Source of the DNA: JANRIG01 sp033765235
GTDB lineage: Bacteria > Bacteroidota > Bacteroidia > Cytophagales > UBA9547
Direction: 5' to 3'
Assembly (NCBI GenBank): GCA_033765235.1
Contig: JANRIG010000023.1
Span: 288,131-352,130 of the forward strand
DNA: 64,000 bases
Position numbers and translations under genes: made by a program. Shown here piece by piece: positions 27,239 through 37,654 of the stretch; the first letter of the stretch is position 1; every line of letters starts with the position of its first letter. The notes under the pieces are model-generated. The model did not search any database. It was not told the DNA's origin and saw only the letters and a list, made by a program, of their open reading frames with translations.

Positions 27239-29746
27239 ATGAAAAGAAATATTGTTGTTGTAGGCAACGGAATGGTAGGATATAAGTTTTGTGAAAAATT
27301 TGTTGCTAAACAAGCTGCAAACAAATATAACTTAGCAGTATTTGGCGAAGAACCACGACCAGCCTATGATAGAGTACATTTGAGTGAGTATTTTGCTAAT
27401 AAATCCATTGAAGAGCTTACCATGGCTCCCAAGAAGTGGTATGCAGATAATAATATAAAGCTCTATACAGCCGACCCTATAATGAACATAGACAGAAACC
27501 TAAAGACCGTGACATCTTTTCATGGATTGGTCATGAAATATGATGTGTTAGTATTAGCTACGGGCTCAGCTGCATTTGTGCCGCCTATAGATGGTGTAGA
27601 CAAAGACGGAGTATTTGTCTACCGCACCATAGAGGACTTAGATATGATGAAAAGTTGGGCAAAGACTTCAAAAAAGGGGGCTGTGATAGGAGGAGGATTA
27701 TTGGGGTTGGAAGCTGCCAAAGCCATGATAGACTTGGGCATAACCGACACACACGTGATAGAATTTGCCACTAAGCTCATGCCTCGTCAGATAGACGAGC
27801 AAGGCTCAAGATTGCTAAAAGACAAGTTGCAAGCACTGGGGCTCACCATACACCTAAACACCAATACAAAAAAAATACTAGGAGAAGATAAAATAACAGG
27901 AATGCACTTTGCAGACGACACCACCATAGATGTAGATATGCTGGTAATATCTGCAGGTATTAAGCCACGGGATGAACTTGCAAAAAAAGTAGGATTAGAA
28001 ACAGGTGATAGAGGCGGAATTGTCGTTAATAATCTCCTACAAACATCAGACCCTGACATATATGCCATAGGCGAATGCGCCCTACACCAAGGCATGATAT
28101 ATGGTCTTGTAGCCCCGGGATATGAAATGGCAGAAGTAGTATTGTCGCAAATATTGTCAGACAATAAAACTTTCACCGGATATGATATGAGTACTAAGCT
28201 CAAACTTATTGGGGTGGATGTAGCCAGCTTTGGCAACCCATTCATAGCAGAGCCTGATTGCAAAACTATATCAGTTACAGACAATGCAAAAGGTATTTAT
28301 AAAAGAATAAACATTAGCAATGATGGCAAATACCTGTTGGGAGGCATACTTGTAGGCGATGCAGAGATGTACAATATGCTGCTACAAACCGTAAAAAATA
28401 AAACAATCATACCCCCTGACCCTGACGACATGATACTTGGAGTAAGAGGTGTTGCTGGTGAAGGTGCCGGACTCATGAGCCTCCCAGACGATGCCCTTAT
28501 ATGCTCATGTGAAGCAGTAACCAAACTTACGATATGTGAAAATGTAAGCTCAGGTAAGGCTACTACATTTGACCAAATGAAACAATGTACCAAAGCAGGT
28601 ACAGGTTGCGGTGGATGTGCACCCATGGTCAAAGACCTTATCATAAGTACCATGAAAGCAGAAGGCAAATATGTAAAAACTGTAATATGTGAACACTACA
28701 ATTACAGCCGACAAGAGCTATTTGACCTTATAAAAATCAATAAAATAAAAACTTATGACGATGCACTCGATATGCTGGGCAAAGGCGATGGTTGCGAAGT
28801 ATGCAAACCAGCAGTAGCCTCTATTTTGGCAAGTCTTTGGAATGAAAACATACTCAAACATGCTACTATACAAGATAGTAATGATAGATTTCTGGCAAAC
28901 ATACAGCGAGGAGGTACTTACTCTGTAGTACCCAGGATACCCGGAGGCGAAATAACCCCTGATAAGCTCATAGTAATAGGACAAGTAGCCAAAAAATATA
29001 ATCTGTATACTAAAATTACTGGAGGGCAGCGCATAGATATGTTTGGCGCACATGTAGGAGACTTGCCCTATATATGGGAAGAACTTATAGACGCTGGTTT
29101 TGAAAGCGGACATGCCTACGGCAAAGCACTACGCACCGTCAAAAGTTGTGTAGGTACTACATGGTGCAGATATGGGGTGCAAGATAGTGTGAGCTTTGCT
29201 ATAAAAATTGAAGAGCGATACAAGGGGTTGAGAGCCCCGCACAAGCTCAAATCTGCGGTGTCGGGGTGTATACGTGAGTGTGCAGAAGCGCAATCCAAAG
29301 ACTTTGGCATAATAGCTACCGAAAAAGGATATAATTTATTCCTATGTGGCAATGGGGGATCTAAACCGCAGCATGCTTTTCTATTTGCCACAGATATAGA
29401 CGAAGATACTGTGATTAAATATCTTGACCGATTTCTTATGTTTTATATCAAAACCGCAGAGCCGCTTACCCGTACTGCTACATGGTTCAACAAGTTGGAG
29501 GGTGGATTAGCATATCTCAAAGCAGTGATTATAGAAGACAGCCTCGGACTTTGCAAACAGTTTGAAGAAGAAATGCAGCTATTGGTAGATACTTATGCTT
29601 GTGAATGGAAAGAAGCAGTGACAAACCCTGATATAAGAAAAAGATTTACACATTTTGTAAATAATAATCAAAAAGACCCGAATGTGAAATTTGAACCATT
29701 GCGAGACCAAGTAAAAGCGCAAAACTGGGATGCAGTTGCAAATTAA
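27239..29746 (+). CDS. nirB: Assimilatory nitrite reductase [NAD(P)H] large subunit
   Basis: 835 residues, full length. FAD/NAD-binding folds occupy the N-terminal half (VVVGNGMVGYKFCEKF; GAVIGGGLLGLEAAKA), then a BFD-like [2Fe-2S] domain (cysteines in ALICSCEAV and GTGCGGCAP), then the ferredoxin-fold and siroheme/[4Fe-4S] domain with CVGTTWC and CIREC providing the four cluster cysteines. It reduces nitrite to ammonium in the cytoplasm. nirD follows after 18 bp. No nitrate reductase, nitrite transporter or siroheme-synthase gene is in the window. The 217 bp upstream of this gene are very AT-rich with no clear operator. Confidence 0.96.
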   Translation: MKRNIVVVGNGMVGYKFCEKFVAKQAANKYNLAVFGEEPRPAYDRVHLSEYFANKSIEELTMAPKKWYADNNIKLYTADPIMNIDRNLKTVTSFHGLVMKYDVLVLATGSAAFVPPIDGVDKDGVFVYRTIEDLDMMKSWAKTSKKGAVIGGGLLGLEAAKAMIDLGITDTHVIEFATKLMPRQIDEQGSRLLKDKLQALGLTIHLNTNTKKILGEDKITGMHFADDTTIDVDMLVISAGIKPRDELAKKVGLETGDRGGIVVNNLLQTSDPDIYAIGECALHQGMIYGLVAPGYEMAEVVLSQILSDNKTFTGYDMSTKLKLIGVDVASFGNPFIAEPDCKTISVTDNAKGIYKRINISNDGKYLLGGILVGDAEMYNMLLQTVKNKTIIPPDPDDMILGVRGVAGEGAGLMSLPDDALICSCEAVTKLTICENVSSGKATTFDQMKQCTKAGTGCGGCAPMVKDLIISTMKAEGKYVKTVICEHYNYSRQELFDLIKINKIKTYDDALDMLGKGDGCEVCKPAVASILASLWNENILKHATIQDSNDRFLANIQRGGTYSVVPRIPGGEITPDKLIVIGQVAKKYNLYTKITGGQRIDMFGAHVGDLPYIWEELIDAGFESGHAYGKALRTVKSCVGTTWCRYGVQDSVSFAIKIEERYKGLRAPHKLKSAVSGCIRECAEAQSKDFGIIATEKGYNLFLCGNGGSKPQHAFLFATDIDEDTVIKYLDRFLMFYIKTAEPLTRTATWFNKLEGGLAYLKAVIIEDSLGLCKQFEEEMQLLVDTYACEWKEAVTNPDIRKRFTHFVNNNQKDPNVKFEPLRDQVKAQNWDAVAN

Positions 29747-29764
29747 TATTATTAATAACTTAAT

Positions 29765-30112
29765 ATGACAGAAATAGCAGAAAAAGTAGGATGGATGAAG
29801 GTGTGCCATCAAGACGATATACCCAAAGACGGAGGCGCTTGTGTGTTGGTAAATGGACTGCAAATAGCAATATTCCATTTTGCACGCCGCAATGAGTGGT
29901 ATGCCACCCAAAATATGTGCCCGCACAAGCAGCAAATGGTACTATCCAGAGGTATGATAGGCTCGCATGGCAATGAACCTAAAGTAGCCTGCCCGTTTCA
30001 TAAAAAGACATTTTCGCTCCGTTCGGGGCAATGTTTGAGTGGCGAAGAATATACTATTAAGACCTATAAAATAAAAAACAGCGAAGGCACAATCTATATT
30101 TTAGTAGATTGA
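29765..30112 (+). CDS. nirD: Nitrite reductase small subunit, Rieske-type (NirD)
   Basis: 115 residues. Rieske ligands are complete: CPH in NMCPHKQQM and CPFH in ACPFHKKTFSL, unlike the ligand-free NirD of enteric bacteria. FSLRSGQCLSGEE is the typical NirD end. It probably carries a [2Fe-2S] cluster that feeds electrons to NirB or stabilises it. A terminator lies directly downstream. Confidence 0.93.
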   Translation: MTEIAEKVGWMKVCHQDDIPKDGGACVLVNGLQIAIFHFARRNEWYATQNMCPHKQQMVLSRGMIGSHGNEPKVACPFHKKTFSLRSGQCLSGEEYTIKTYKIKNSEGTIYILVD

Positions 30113-30140
30113 TTATTAATTTGTTACAATAATAAATTAA

Positions 30141-30173
30141 AAAAACCTTTTTGACTCGAAAAGGTTTTTTTTT
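30141..30173. terminator. Bidirectional Rho-independent terminator
   Basis: AAAAACCTTTT (30141-30151) pairs with AAAAGGTTTTT (30159-30169) around a 7-nt loop, followed by a T run; the A run on the other side gives a T run on the minus strand. It separates nirD from the convergent DUF4403 gene, whose stop codon begins inside the tract. Confidence 0.85.
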
Positions 30174-31524
30174 AAAATCGAATGATAAAATTATGTGATG
30201 ATACTACCTGTACCTCCAGTATTAAACACCCCTCTGACAGGTAAATTTTTTTAGGAATAACCGTTTGAATATGGCTGCCAAATATGCTTCTTCCTAATAT
30301 GGAAATTTTTTCAAACTTAGTATTATAATCATTTACAATCTTGCCTGATACTTGATTTATATTTACTTTCAGCTTTTGCTCTATGATTTTGTCTATTTTC
30401 TTATCAATCATCCATTGTGCAGACCGCACGAGCATGTTTTTGGTTTCTAACTCATATTCCATGTTTTTAAATTTGATTTCATTGGTGGTGGTATCTAAAT
30501 ATGGCTTGCCTTTTAAATATACTCTGCCTTTGTACTTGCCCGACATAGAAGCCTCGGCTATGATATATTCCCCTGATTGATACATATTTATATCAGAAAT
30601 ACCCGTTAGTTTTTCAAGTTCTGCTTTCGGATACATATTGGCGATGTTATCCAGCCTTAATCTGATATAAACAGAGGGAGGCAATAGGTCTGTTGATGGC
30701 TTGAAACTTAGTAGTGATTTGCTATACATTTTTTTTTCAGTATTTTGAAAATGTGTTTTGGCTTGACATTGCGCCAACATGTATAATGAGTCGTTTTGCA
30801 ATAATATTTTGGAGAAATATAGGTTTTCAGGAATAATATGCAAATAAAATAGTGGATTATCTGATAATTTAATAGGATTTTCTAATGGTTTTATGAGCAA
30901 TTGTATTGCAAAAGTCAAGTCTATTTTTGAATTTATTGATTCTGTAATTTGTGAAGACACCTCAGCAAGTTTAGATTTTATGTAAGGTTCTAAATATGGT
31001 GCTGCATCTATCTCAAAAAATCCTGCTCTTATTTTAGGAGTTTTTACCCATTCAAATCGTTGGATATTGACCTTTGTTTTTAGCTTATTGTCATCCTCTG
31101 AGATAAGTGCAAACGAGCAATATACCATTATTTCAAAATCAGTATTTATATTCAAGTTTATAGGTAGATTGGTGGATTCTTTATCCAATACAAGTTTTGC
31201 ATTGATTTTTAACGGAATGCTCAACATCGATTCACCATTATCACTTATGATTTTGATACTGTCGCCTCTAAGTACTTTGATGTTCATCACCTTATTATCA
31301 GCACCGGTTTCATAGATATTTATAGGAATAGTTGTATTTATCTTATTAATTAAATCATTTTTGGCAATACATGCCTTGAGTACCCAAGTGCCGGATTTTA
31401 TGTCAATATTATGTCGTGTGGCAGACTCTATGGGTTTGTTAAGCTCAATTCTTTTTGCACATGAAAACAAAATGAACATTAGTGGTACATATTTGAAAGC
31501 TTTATGATAAAATGGCATTGGCAT
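30172..31524 (-). CDS. DUF4403 family lipoprotein
   Basis: 450 residues from the ATG at 31524; a TTG at 31542 is the upstream alternative. The signal ends with LFSCAK (Cys22), so this is an exported lipoprotein. The body contains repeating beta-rich modules, including the NINTDFEIMVYC, LTFAIQLLIKPLENPI, LRLDNIANMYPKAEL and VRSAQWMIDKKIDKI segments, consistent with DUF4403, a Bacteroidota family resembling tubular lipid-binding or BPI-like folds. The function is unknown. The gene is transcribed alone toward nirD. Confidence 0.8.
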   Translation of the reverse strand: MPMPFYHKAFKYVPLMFILFSCAKRIELNKPIESATRHNIDIKSGTWVLKACIAKNDLINKINTTIPINIYETGADNKVMNIKVLRGDSIKIISDNGESMLSIPLKINAKLVLDKESTNLPINLNINTDFEIMVYCSFALISEDDNKLKTKVNIQRFEWVKTPKIRAGFFEIDAAPYLEPYIKSKLAEVSSQITESINSKIDLTFAIQLLIKPLENPIKLSDNPLFYLHIIPENLYFSKILLQNDSLYMLAQCQAKTHFQNTEKKMYSKSLLSFKPSTDLLPPSVYIRLRLDNIANMYPKAELEKLTGISDINMYQSGEYIIAEASMSGKYKGRVYLKGKPYLDTTTNEIKFKNMEYELETKNMLVRSAQWMIDKKIDKIIEQKLKVNINQVSGKIVNDYNTKFEKISILGRSIFGSHIQTVIPKKIYLSEGCLILEVQVVSSHNFIIRF

Positions 31525-31624
31525 ATGATTTGTAGCGTACAAAGGGAAAGAAAAATTATTTGAAAGGCAAATTACTGTTTTGAAACAATTAGTGTATTAT
31601 TTTCGCAGCAATATTTATTCACAT

Positions 31625-32512
31625 ATGCGTATTATTCAAGCTCTATGGTTGTCTGCTGTCATGTTTAGTGCATATTCTCAATCTATGACTTTGCCTGAGC
31701 TCTTTTTTGACAAAGACTCATTCCCGCTCGGAATGCCTATACAAGCTACCATGGTATACAAACATGCACCTTCTCAAGAAATATTGTTTCCTGACTCATC
31801 GTATGATTTTGCACCTTTTGAATTTTTGGGCAAAAAATATTTTAATACATATACCAAAGACTCTGTAAGTGTAGATAGTGTGCAATATACCCTGCGCACA
31901 TTTGATATGGAAAGTGGTCTTAGGTTGTCGCTTCCTGTGGCAATATTTGAAGAGGGTGATACCAGCCAACTCTTTAGCAACGATGCTTTTATATCATATT
32001 CACCACTTGTGCAGCATATCTCTCCCAAAGACAGCCTCAAAGTAAATACCTCATTTTGGGCGTTGAGCTATGATGTAAATTATCCTTATGCATTAATAAC
32101 TATTTTAGTTTTAGGCATTATTTGTATCATTGTATTTTTGTTTTTCAGAAAAAAAATTATTGCACAATATCAATTATATATGGCAAAACGAGATTATGAA
32201 AGATTTTTCAATGATTTTAATAAACTTGAGAGCCAATATATAGCCCAAAAAACATCTCAAGTGCTCGAGCAAATGCTGATACTATGGAAAAAATATCTTG
32301 AAAAGTTAGAAAAAGCTCCGTATAGTACACTTACCACCAAAGAGATATCTCAAATCATGGATTATAATCAACTCTCCTCATCGCTCCAAAATTTTGACAG
32401 AGCCATATATGGAGGCATTGTAAAAGAAGACATGAGCGGCTCCATTGGCATATTGAGAGAAACCTCATTAAAGAAATTCACCGACAAAACCAAAGAACTA
32501 AGACGTGTTTGA
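31625..32512 (+). CDS. BatA-associated membrane protein, unknown
   Basis: 295 residues from the ATG at 31625, which gives a signal peptide (RIIQALWLSAVMFSAYSQ); an upstream TTG at 31580 is less likely. A beta-rich periplasmic domain (about 20-165) resembles the BatD-type oxygen/aerotolerance domain, then one membrane helix (about 167-190, ALITILVLGIICIIVFLFFR), then a helical cytoplasmic domain to the end. Its end overlaps the BatA-like gene by 8 nt. In Bacteroidota similar proteins sit between MoxR/DUF58 and BatA genes; moxR is not in the window. Confidence 0.78.
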   Translation: MRIIQALWLSAVMFSAYSQSMTLPELFFDKDSFPLGMPIQATMVYKHAPSQEILFPDSSYDFAPFEFLGKKYFNTYTKDSVSVDSVQYTLRTFDMESGLRLSLPVAIFEEGDTSQLFSNDAFISYSPLVQHISPKDSLKVNTSFWALSYDVNYPYALITILVLGIICIIVFLFFRKKIIAQYQLYMAKRDYERFFNDFNKLESQYIAQKTSQVLEQMLILWKKYLEKLEKAPYSTLTTKEISQIMDYNQLSSSLQNFDRAIYGGIVKEDMSGSIGILRETSLKKFTDKTKELRRV

Positions 32513-33563
32513 TACTTTATTTGACAAAAATACCTTTGAGTGGTTTTCTTATACATGGTTTACAGAGCCTGTATTAAGAGGATTTTCTTATGAAAATCCT
32601 TCTATATTATATCTTGCTTTGGCGGCACCGTTACTATTTTTGCTTCGCTGGATATTTCATTTTAGTTTTAGACAAAAGCTTGATTTTGCATTTCCGCAAA
32701 AAAAAGTAAAATCATCATGGGTGGCATGGCTTAGATATATCCCTGACATAGTATTCATATTATTTATCATAAATATCATCATTGCGCTGGCGCGCCCCCA
32801 AAAAACCAACGAAAATGTGGAGCAGTGGACAGAAGGCATAGATATTATGCTGGTATTAGATATTTCAGAATCTATGCAAATGGAAGACTTCACCCCCAAT
32901 AGATTGGAGGCAGCCAAAAAAGTAGCAAGAAACTTTATCAAAGGCAGATTTCAAGATAGGATAGGAGTAGTAATATTCTCAGGCGATGCCTATTCACTAT
33001 CTCCGCTCACCACAGATTATAACCTACTTACAGGCTACATTGAGGATATAAAATTTGACCTTATACGCAAAGGCGGTACCGCTATAGGTAGTGCTTTGGC
33101 CATAGCCATCAATAGATTGCGAGAGTCTGACAGCAAATCTAAAGTAATCATACTCCTCAGCGATGGCGACAATACCGCCGGCAATATTAATCCTATTACA
33201 GCTGCAGAGCTGGCGCATGCATTCAATATCAAAGTATATACCATAGCAGTGGGCAAAGATGGTCAGGTACCGTTTGGCAAAGATATGTTTGGCAATGTAA
33301 GGTATGTAAACAGTGCATTAGATGAGACCACACTTCGCAAAATTGCTACCATAGGCGAAGGCAAATTTTACAGGGCATCCAGCAACAGCGCGCTCAAAAA
33401 TATTTTTAACTATATAGATAAATATGAAAAAGCTGAAATAAAAGAAACTAGATACCGCGACACCAAAGATTATTACTACATATACCTTACATGGTCATTG
33501 GTATTGTTTTGTACTTGGCTTATGCTCAAAAATACATTTTTGAGCAATTGGCTCGAAGACTGA
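32505..33563 (+). CDS. BatA-like VWA domain membrane protein
   Basis: 352 residues, GTG start at 32505. Helices (about 33-54 and 78-97) precede a von Willebrand A domain with an intact MIDAS DISES (Asp119), then SPLTTDYN and LSDGDNTAGN metal-site loops. A C-terminal membrane helix follows (about 325-345). The Bat group in Bacteroidota has been linked to aerotolerance and stress survival, with MoxR AAA ATPases as partners. It is coupled to the preceding gene by an 8-nt overlap; no BatB or BatC lies downstream. Confidence 0.93.
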   Translation: MFDTLFDKNTFEWFSYTWFTEPVLRGFSYENPSILYLALAAPLLFLLRWIFHFSFRQKLDFAFPQKKVKSSWVAWLRYIPDIVFILFIINIIIALARPQKTNENVEQWTEGIDIMLVLDISESMQMEDFTPNRLEAAKKVARNFIKGRFQDRIGVVIFSGDAYSLSPLTTDYNLLTGYIEDIKFDLIRKGGTAIGSALAIAINRLRESDSKSKVIILLSDGDNTAGNINPITAAELAHAFNIKVYTIAVGKDGQVPFGKDMFGNVRYVNSALDETTLRKIATIGEGKFYRASSNSALKNIFNYIDKYEKAEIKETRYRDTKDYYYIYLTWSLVLFCTWLMLKNTFLSNWLED

Positions 33564-33670
33564 CAATCATATTACCTCAATATTATTTTTTTATTATCAA
33601 ATTGTGAAGTACAATGTAATGTAGCATAATATTGTATAATTGTTTTTTTTGTTAATTATATTAATATTTT

Positions 33671-34390
33671 ATGAAAGAAGAACTACTACAAGAAGAAAAA
33701 GGATATTTGTCCGGGCCACTCTCAAGGCTGAATGAGCTCAAATTTGCCATAAATGTATTTTGGGAAATGATCAAAGGATATAGAGCACTGCATTTTGTAG
33801 GGCCGTGTATTACTGTATTTGGCTCGGCCAGATTCAAAGAAGACCATCAATACTACTCACTGGCATACGAAACAGGCAAAAAGCTAAGCGCAGTAGGCTT
33901 CACCGTAATGACGGGCGGAGGCCCCGGACTCATGGAAGCTACCAACAAAGGAGCCAAAGAGCATGGTGGCAAATCAGTAGGGTGCAATATAGTATTGCCT
34001 TTTGAGCAGTATCCTAATCCATACCTCGACCATTGGGTCAATATTAAGTACTTTTTCGTGAGAAAGGTATTTTTGGTCAAGTACTCCATAGGTTTTGTAG
34101 TACTACCCGGAGGTTGGGGCACTATGGATGAGCTGTTCGAAGCACTAACGCTTATTCAGACAAAAAAAATAGAAAATTTCCCTCTTGTGCTGCTTGGAGT
34201 ATCTTACTACCAACCTATGATGGATTTTATGAATAAAATGATAGAGCAAGGTACTATCTCTGCCGAAGACATGGACTATGTATTTATGACAGACTCTGTG
34301 GATGATGCCATAAAGCATATAGAGCACTATGCACTAAAGCGGTTTAAGAAAACTGTAAGATACAAAAGATTAAGATTTTTGGGAGAATAG
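33671..34390 (+). CDS. LOG family protein (TIGR00730, possible nucleotide 5'-monophosphate phosphoribohydrolase)
   Basis: 239 residues. The LOG motifs GGGPGLMEATNKG and LPGGWGTMDELFEALT are present, with Arg and Glu of the active site. Homologues release the base from cytokinin-riboside or other nucleoside monophosphates; others of the family only bind nucleotides. Cytosolic. Its stop is 3 bp from the convergent hemA stop. Substrate unknown. Confidence 0.9.
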   Translation: MKEELLQEEKGYLSGPLSRLNELKFAINVFWEMIKGYRALHFVGPCITVFGSARFKEDHQYYSLAYETGKKLSAVGFTVMTGGGPGLMEATNKGAKEHGGKSVGCNIVLPFEQYPNPYLDHWVNIKYFFVRKVFLVKYSIGFVVLPGGWGTMDELFEALTLIQTKKIENFPLVLLGVSYYQPMMDFMNKMIEQGTISAEDMDYVFMTDSVDDAIKHIEHYALKRFKKTVRYKRLRFLGE

Positions 34391-34393
34391 CTA

Positions 34394-35683
34394 TCAGTGC
34401 TTTTCATGCACAATACTTGACTTATCTATATCAAAAAGCTCGTTGAGTACTTCTGCCAAGCTGTCAGCATTGCCACGTTTGCAGGCTGCTTTGAGTTGTA
34501 CTGCTGGTAGCCTCATGAGCTTATTCATAATGTTTTTGGTAATTAGTTCAATGTTTTTCAACTCATATTCATTCAGGTGTTTCATCTGTCGGTTTATCTC
34601 CTCCTGACGTATAGTTTCCAGTGCGTTTTTTATTTTATGTATAGTGGGAGAATATTCCATCTCTTTTGTCCAATCAGCAAAATCTTCTAAGGTGTCCATC
34701 ACTATTTTTTGAACTTGAGGAATAGATTTTTCTCTTATTTTTTGGGCTTCAGAGGTTTTTTTATTTAAGTCATCAAGGTTGTAGAGCACTATGCCTGATA
34801 TATCTTCTATATTTGTATGAATGCTGCGGGGTATAGATAGGTCTATGAAGTATTTGTGTACAAACATAGACTTAATATTAAGATTAGTCTTGTCAATAAT
34901 TGGGCTGTCAGTGTCTATTGCAGATATTATTACCTCAAAGTTTTGAATATTTTCATGTATATTTTCATAAGGTAATATACCAATGATATTGCCATCGGCT
35001 ATGCCTGCTGACAGCTTCATGGATCTGTCCAATGTACGATTTGATATGGTAATGTTTTCATAGCCAAAGTCATACAGATTATGGGCGGTATCTGCGCCCA
35101 TTTCACCCGCACCTATAAGCAATATGGGTACGTTTTTGGCATTAGCAAATATATGGTCAACTATTTGCGCAGCAGCGTATGATATAGAGGCTGCTCCGTC
35201 GCGGAATGAGGTCTCTTGTGCCACACGCTTGTTGGCAAAAAATACACTATGCATGAGCCTGTGCAAAAATGCACCGGCCATATTGAGGTCTGCTGTCCAT
35301 TGATATGCTTTTTTTATTTGATGACTTACTTGCAAGTCGCCCAATACTTGCGACTGCAGACCCAGTGATACTTCTATGAGATACTTTACAGCTTCTTCAG
35401 GATTTGTATTTTTTATAAAATATTTTGCAGCATCATGTGGCAAATGATGGGCATATGCATTTACCAAATATTCTATAAGGCTATCGTTAATGTCTATTTC
35501 TGAGTTATAATATATCTCTGTGCGGTTGCAGGTAGATATCACCAATGCCTCTTGTAAATCAAAATTTTGTATTAGGTCTGCAAGCAATTTTTTGGTTTGT
35601 GCCTCCCCAAATGTAAAAAACTCACGCACCTCCAACGGAGCATTTTTATGAGAGAGCGATATAAACTTGAGCTTGCTTTGCAT
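34394..35683 (-). CDS. hemA: Glutamyl-tRNA reductase
   Basis: 429 residues. The catalytic cysteine is Cys52 in STCNRTE; the NADPH fold has LLIGAGEMGADTAHNL, followed by ITISNRTLDRS. It reduces glutamyl-tRNA to glutamate semialdehyde, the first step of heme and siroheme synthesis by the C5 path, and could supply siroheme for NirB. hemL and hemC are not adjacent. The ATG at 35683 gives the normal N-terminus. Confidence 0.97.
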   Translation of the reverse strand: MQSKLKFISLSHKNAPLEVREFFTFGEAQTKKLLADLIQNFDLQEALVISTCNRTEIYYNSEIDINDSLIEYLVNAYAHHLPHDAAKYFIKNTNPEEAVKYLIEVSLGLQSQVLGDLQVSHQIKKAYQWTADLNMAGAFLHRLMHSVFFANKRVAQETSFRDGAASISYAAAQIVDHIFANAKNVPILLIGAGEMGADTAHNLYDFGYENITISNRTLDRSMKLSAGIADGNIIGILPYENIHENIQNFEVIISAIDTDSPIIDKTNLNIKSMFVHKYFIDLSIPRSIHTNIEDISGIVLYNLDDLNKKTSEAQKIREKSIPQVQKIVMDTLEDFADWTKEMEYSPTIHKIKNALETIRQEEINRQMKHLNEYELKNIELITKNIMNKLMRLPAVQLKAACKRGNADSLAEVLNELFDIDKSSIVHEKH

Positions 35684-35817
35684 GCAAATATTTCACAAAT
35701 TTAATACCATGTTATATAATCAAGGTCAATCAATCGCTATTTATAATAGTTATAAATAATATTTGCTTTCAAAACTACTATATTTACATCATAATATATA
35801 TTAGTCCCATTTATAAA

Positions 35818-36999
35818 ATGTATCTTTTTAATAGAAAAACGATAATCAAATTTATTTTTGTATTTTTTGCATTCACGATAGCTTTTTTATCACTATACTA
35901 CACGCACTTGCTGGTAAATACACTTGCAGAACGCGAAAAAAAACTTATAGACCTATATGCCAAAGGACTCAGAAGCCTCAGTAACGATGCAAATACAGGT
36001 AGCATTTCATTTTTATTTCAGGAAATTATTCAAGCCAATACTTCAGTACCGGTGATACTGACAGATGCTGATAACAATCCGGTATCTCACAAAAACATAT
36101 ATATACCCCCCAAATTGTCTAAAACAAAAACCAATGAAATATTAAAAGCCAATATTGAGGAGATGAAAAATTATTATGAGCCGATAGAAATTGAATTTAG
36201 TCCGGGTCTTAAAAACTATATTTATTACAAAAATTCGGAATTGCTACAGCAGCTTAGATATTATCCCTACATACAACTTGGAGTTATTTTCATATTTGTG
36301 ACTATAGGCTACTATGTGGTAAACAGCACCCGCAAAGCAGAGCAAAACAGAGTATGGGTAGGCTTGGCCAAAGAGACTGCCCATCAGTTGGGCACACCAC
36401 TGTCTTCATTGCTGGCATGGCTCGAAATTTTTAAAAGTACCACACACTTTTCAAATCCTGAGGCCATTGATGAAATTCAGAAAGATATTTCAAGATTGGA
36501 AACCATTACCGCAAGATTTTCTAATATTGGGTCTATTCCCACCTTGAAAAAAGATAATATTTACGATATACTTCAAACAGGCATACAATACATAAAAGAG
36601 CGGGTATCTCAAAAAGTACAAATCATATATACCATTGATATTGACCCTAAAGAATGTATCAACGCCAGCAGACCACTGCTGGACTGGGTCATAGAAAATA
36701 TCATAAAAAATGCAATAGATGCCATGGGAGGAGTTGGCAATATACATATCAAAGCTGCATATTTAGATAAAAGAAAAATATATGTAGACTTTAGCGACAC
36801 AGGCAAAGGCATGCCCAAAAATAAATATAAAACTGTATTCAATCCGGGCTACACTACCAAACAAAGAGGATGGGGTCTCGGGCTCACACTCAGCAAGCGC
36901 ATTGTAGAAGAATACCATGATGGTAAAATATTTGTACTAAACTCAGAAATTGGAAAAGGTACTACATTTAGACTAATTTTGAACCGTGAACTTAGCTAA
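35818..36999 (+). CDS. Membrane sensor histidine kinase
   Basis: 393 residues. Two membrane helices (about 9-30 and 151-170) flank a periplasmic sensor loop of about 120 residues. The H box is TAHQLGTPLSSLLAW; N box WVIENIIKNAIDAMGG; DTGKGMP; G2 box GWGLGLTLSKRIVEE. All kinase residues look intact. No cognate response regulator is next to it; the partner must be encoded elsewhere. Its end overlaps the yggS start by 14 nt. Confidence 0.93.
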   Translation: MYLFNRKTIIKFIFVFFAFTIAFLSLYYTHLLVNTLAEREKKLIDLYAKGLRSLSNDANTGSISFLFQEIIQANTSVPVILTDADNNPVSHKNIYIPPKLSKTKTNEILKANIEEMKNYYEPIEIEFSPGLKNYIYYKNSELLQQLRYYPYIQLGVIFIFVTIGYYVVNSTRKAEQNRVWVGLAKETAHQLGTPLSSLLAWLEIFKSTTHFSNPEAIDEIQKDISRLETITARFSNIGSIPTLKKDNIYDILQTGIQYIKERVSQKVQIIYTIDIDPKECINASRPLLDWVIENIIKNAIDAMGGVGNIHIKAAYLDKRKIYVDFSDTGKGMPKNKYKTVFNPGYTTKQRGWGLGLTLSKRIVEEYHDGKIFVLNSEIGKGTTFRLILNRELS

Positions 37000-37645
37000 C
37001 AATATCAAATCAGTAGAAGATAATCTTGTACATACTCCATGCAAACTGGTGATAGTCACCAAAATGCGCCCTATACAAGATTTGGCAGATTTATATGCAT
37101 TAGGATATAAAATATTTGGCGAAAACAGGGTGCAAGACATGGTAGAGAAATATGAAGCTTTGCCCAAAGACATTGAGTGGCATATGATAGGTCACCTGCA
37201 AACCAACAAGGTGAAATACATAGCACCATTTGTAAGTATTATACACTCCGTGGATAGTATGCATCTCTTGCAAGAGATTGATAAACAGGCAAAAAAAAAC
37301 AATAGAACTATACCTTGCTTGCTGCAAATATATATAGCGCAAGAAGACACAAAATATGGCCTTACCGCTCATGAAGCGGAGCAAATATTAGCATCGAAAG
37401 AATTAGTATTACTTCAAAATATTAAGATTTGTGGGGTAATGGGCATGGCCACTTTTACAGATGATAGCAAGCAAGTACAAAATGAATTTAATTCACTAAA
37501 AAATATTTTCTTTAATTTGCAAAAATATAGTACTGCAAATATCAATTTTACAGAAATATCAATGGGCATGAGCCATGATTATCTAATAGCTGTGCAAGAG
37601 GGTAGTACCATGGTAAGAATAGGAAGCCTAATATTTCAATCTTGA
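36986..37645 (+). CDS. yggS: YggS-family pyridoxal 5'-phosphate homeostasis protein
   Basis: 219 residues, GTG start at 36986. The PLP lysine is in IVTKMRPIQDL, followed by IFGENRVQDM, WHMIGHLQTNK and the C-terminal SMGMSHDYLIAVQEGSTMVRIG, all family signatures. It binds PLP in a barrel resembling alanine racemase and keeps free PLP and amino-acid balance in check. It is coupled to the upstream kinase by a 14-nt overlap and ends 9 bp before an ABC ATPase gene. Confidence 0.95.
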   Translation: MNLANNIKSVEDNLVHTPCKLVIVTKMRPIQDLADLYALGYKIFGENRVQDMVEKYEALPKDIEWHMIGHLQTNKVKYIAPFVSIIHSVDSMHLLQEIDKQAKKNNRTIPCLLQIYIAQEDTKYGLTAHEAEQILASKELVLLQNIKICGVMGMATFTDDSKQVQNEFNSLKNIFFNLQKYSTANINFTEISMGMSHDYLIAVQEGSTMVRIGSLIFQS

Positions 37646-37654
37646 AAAATAATA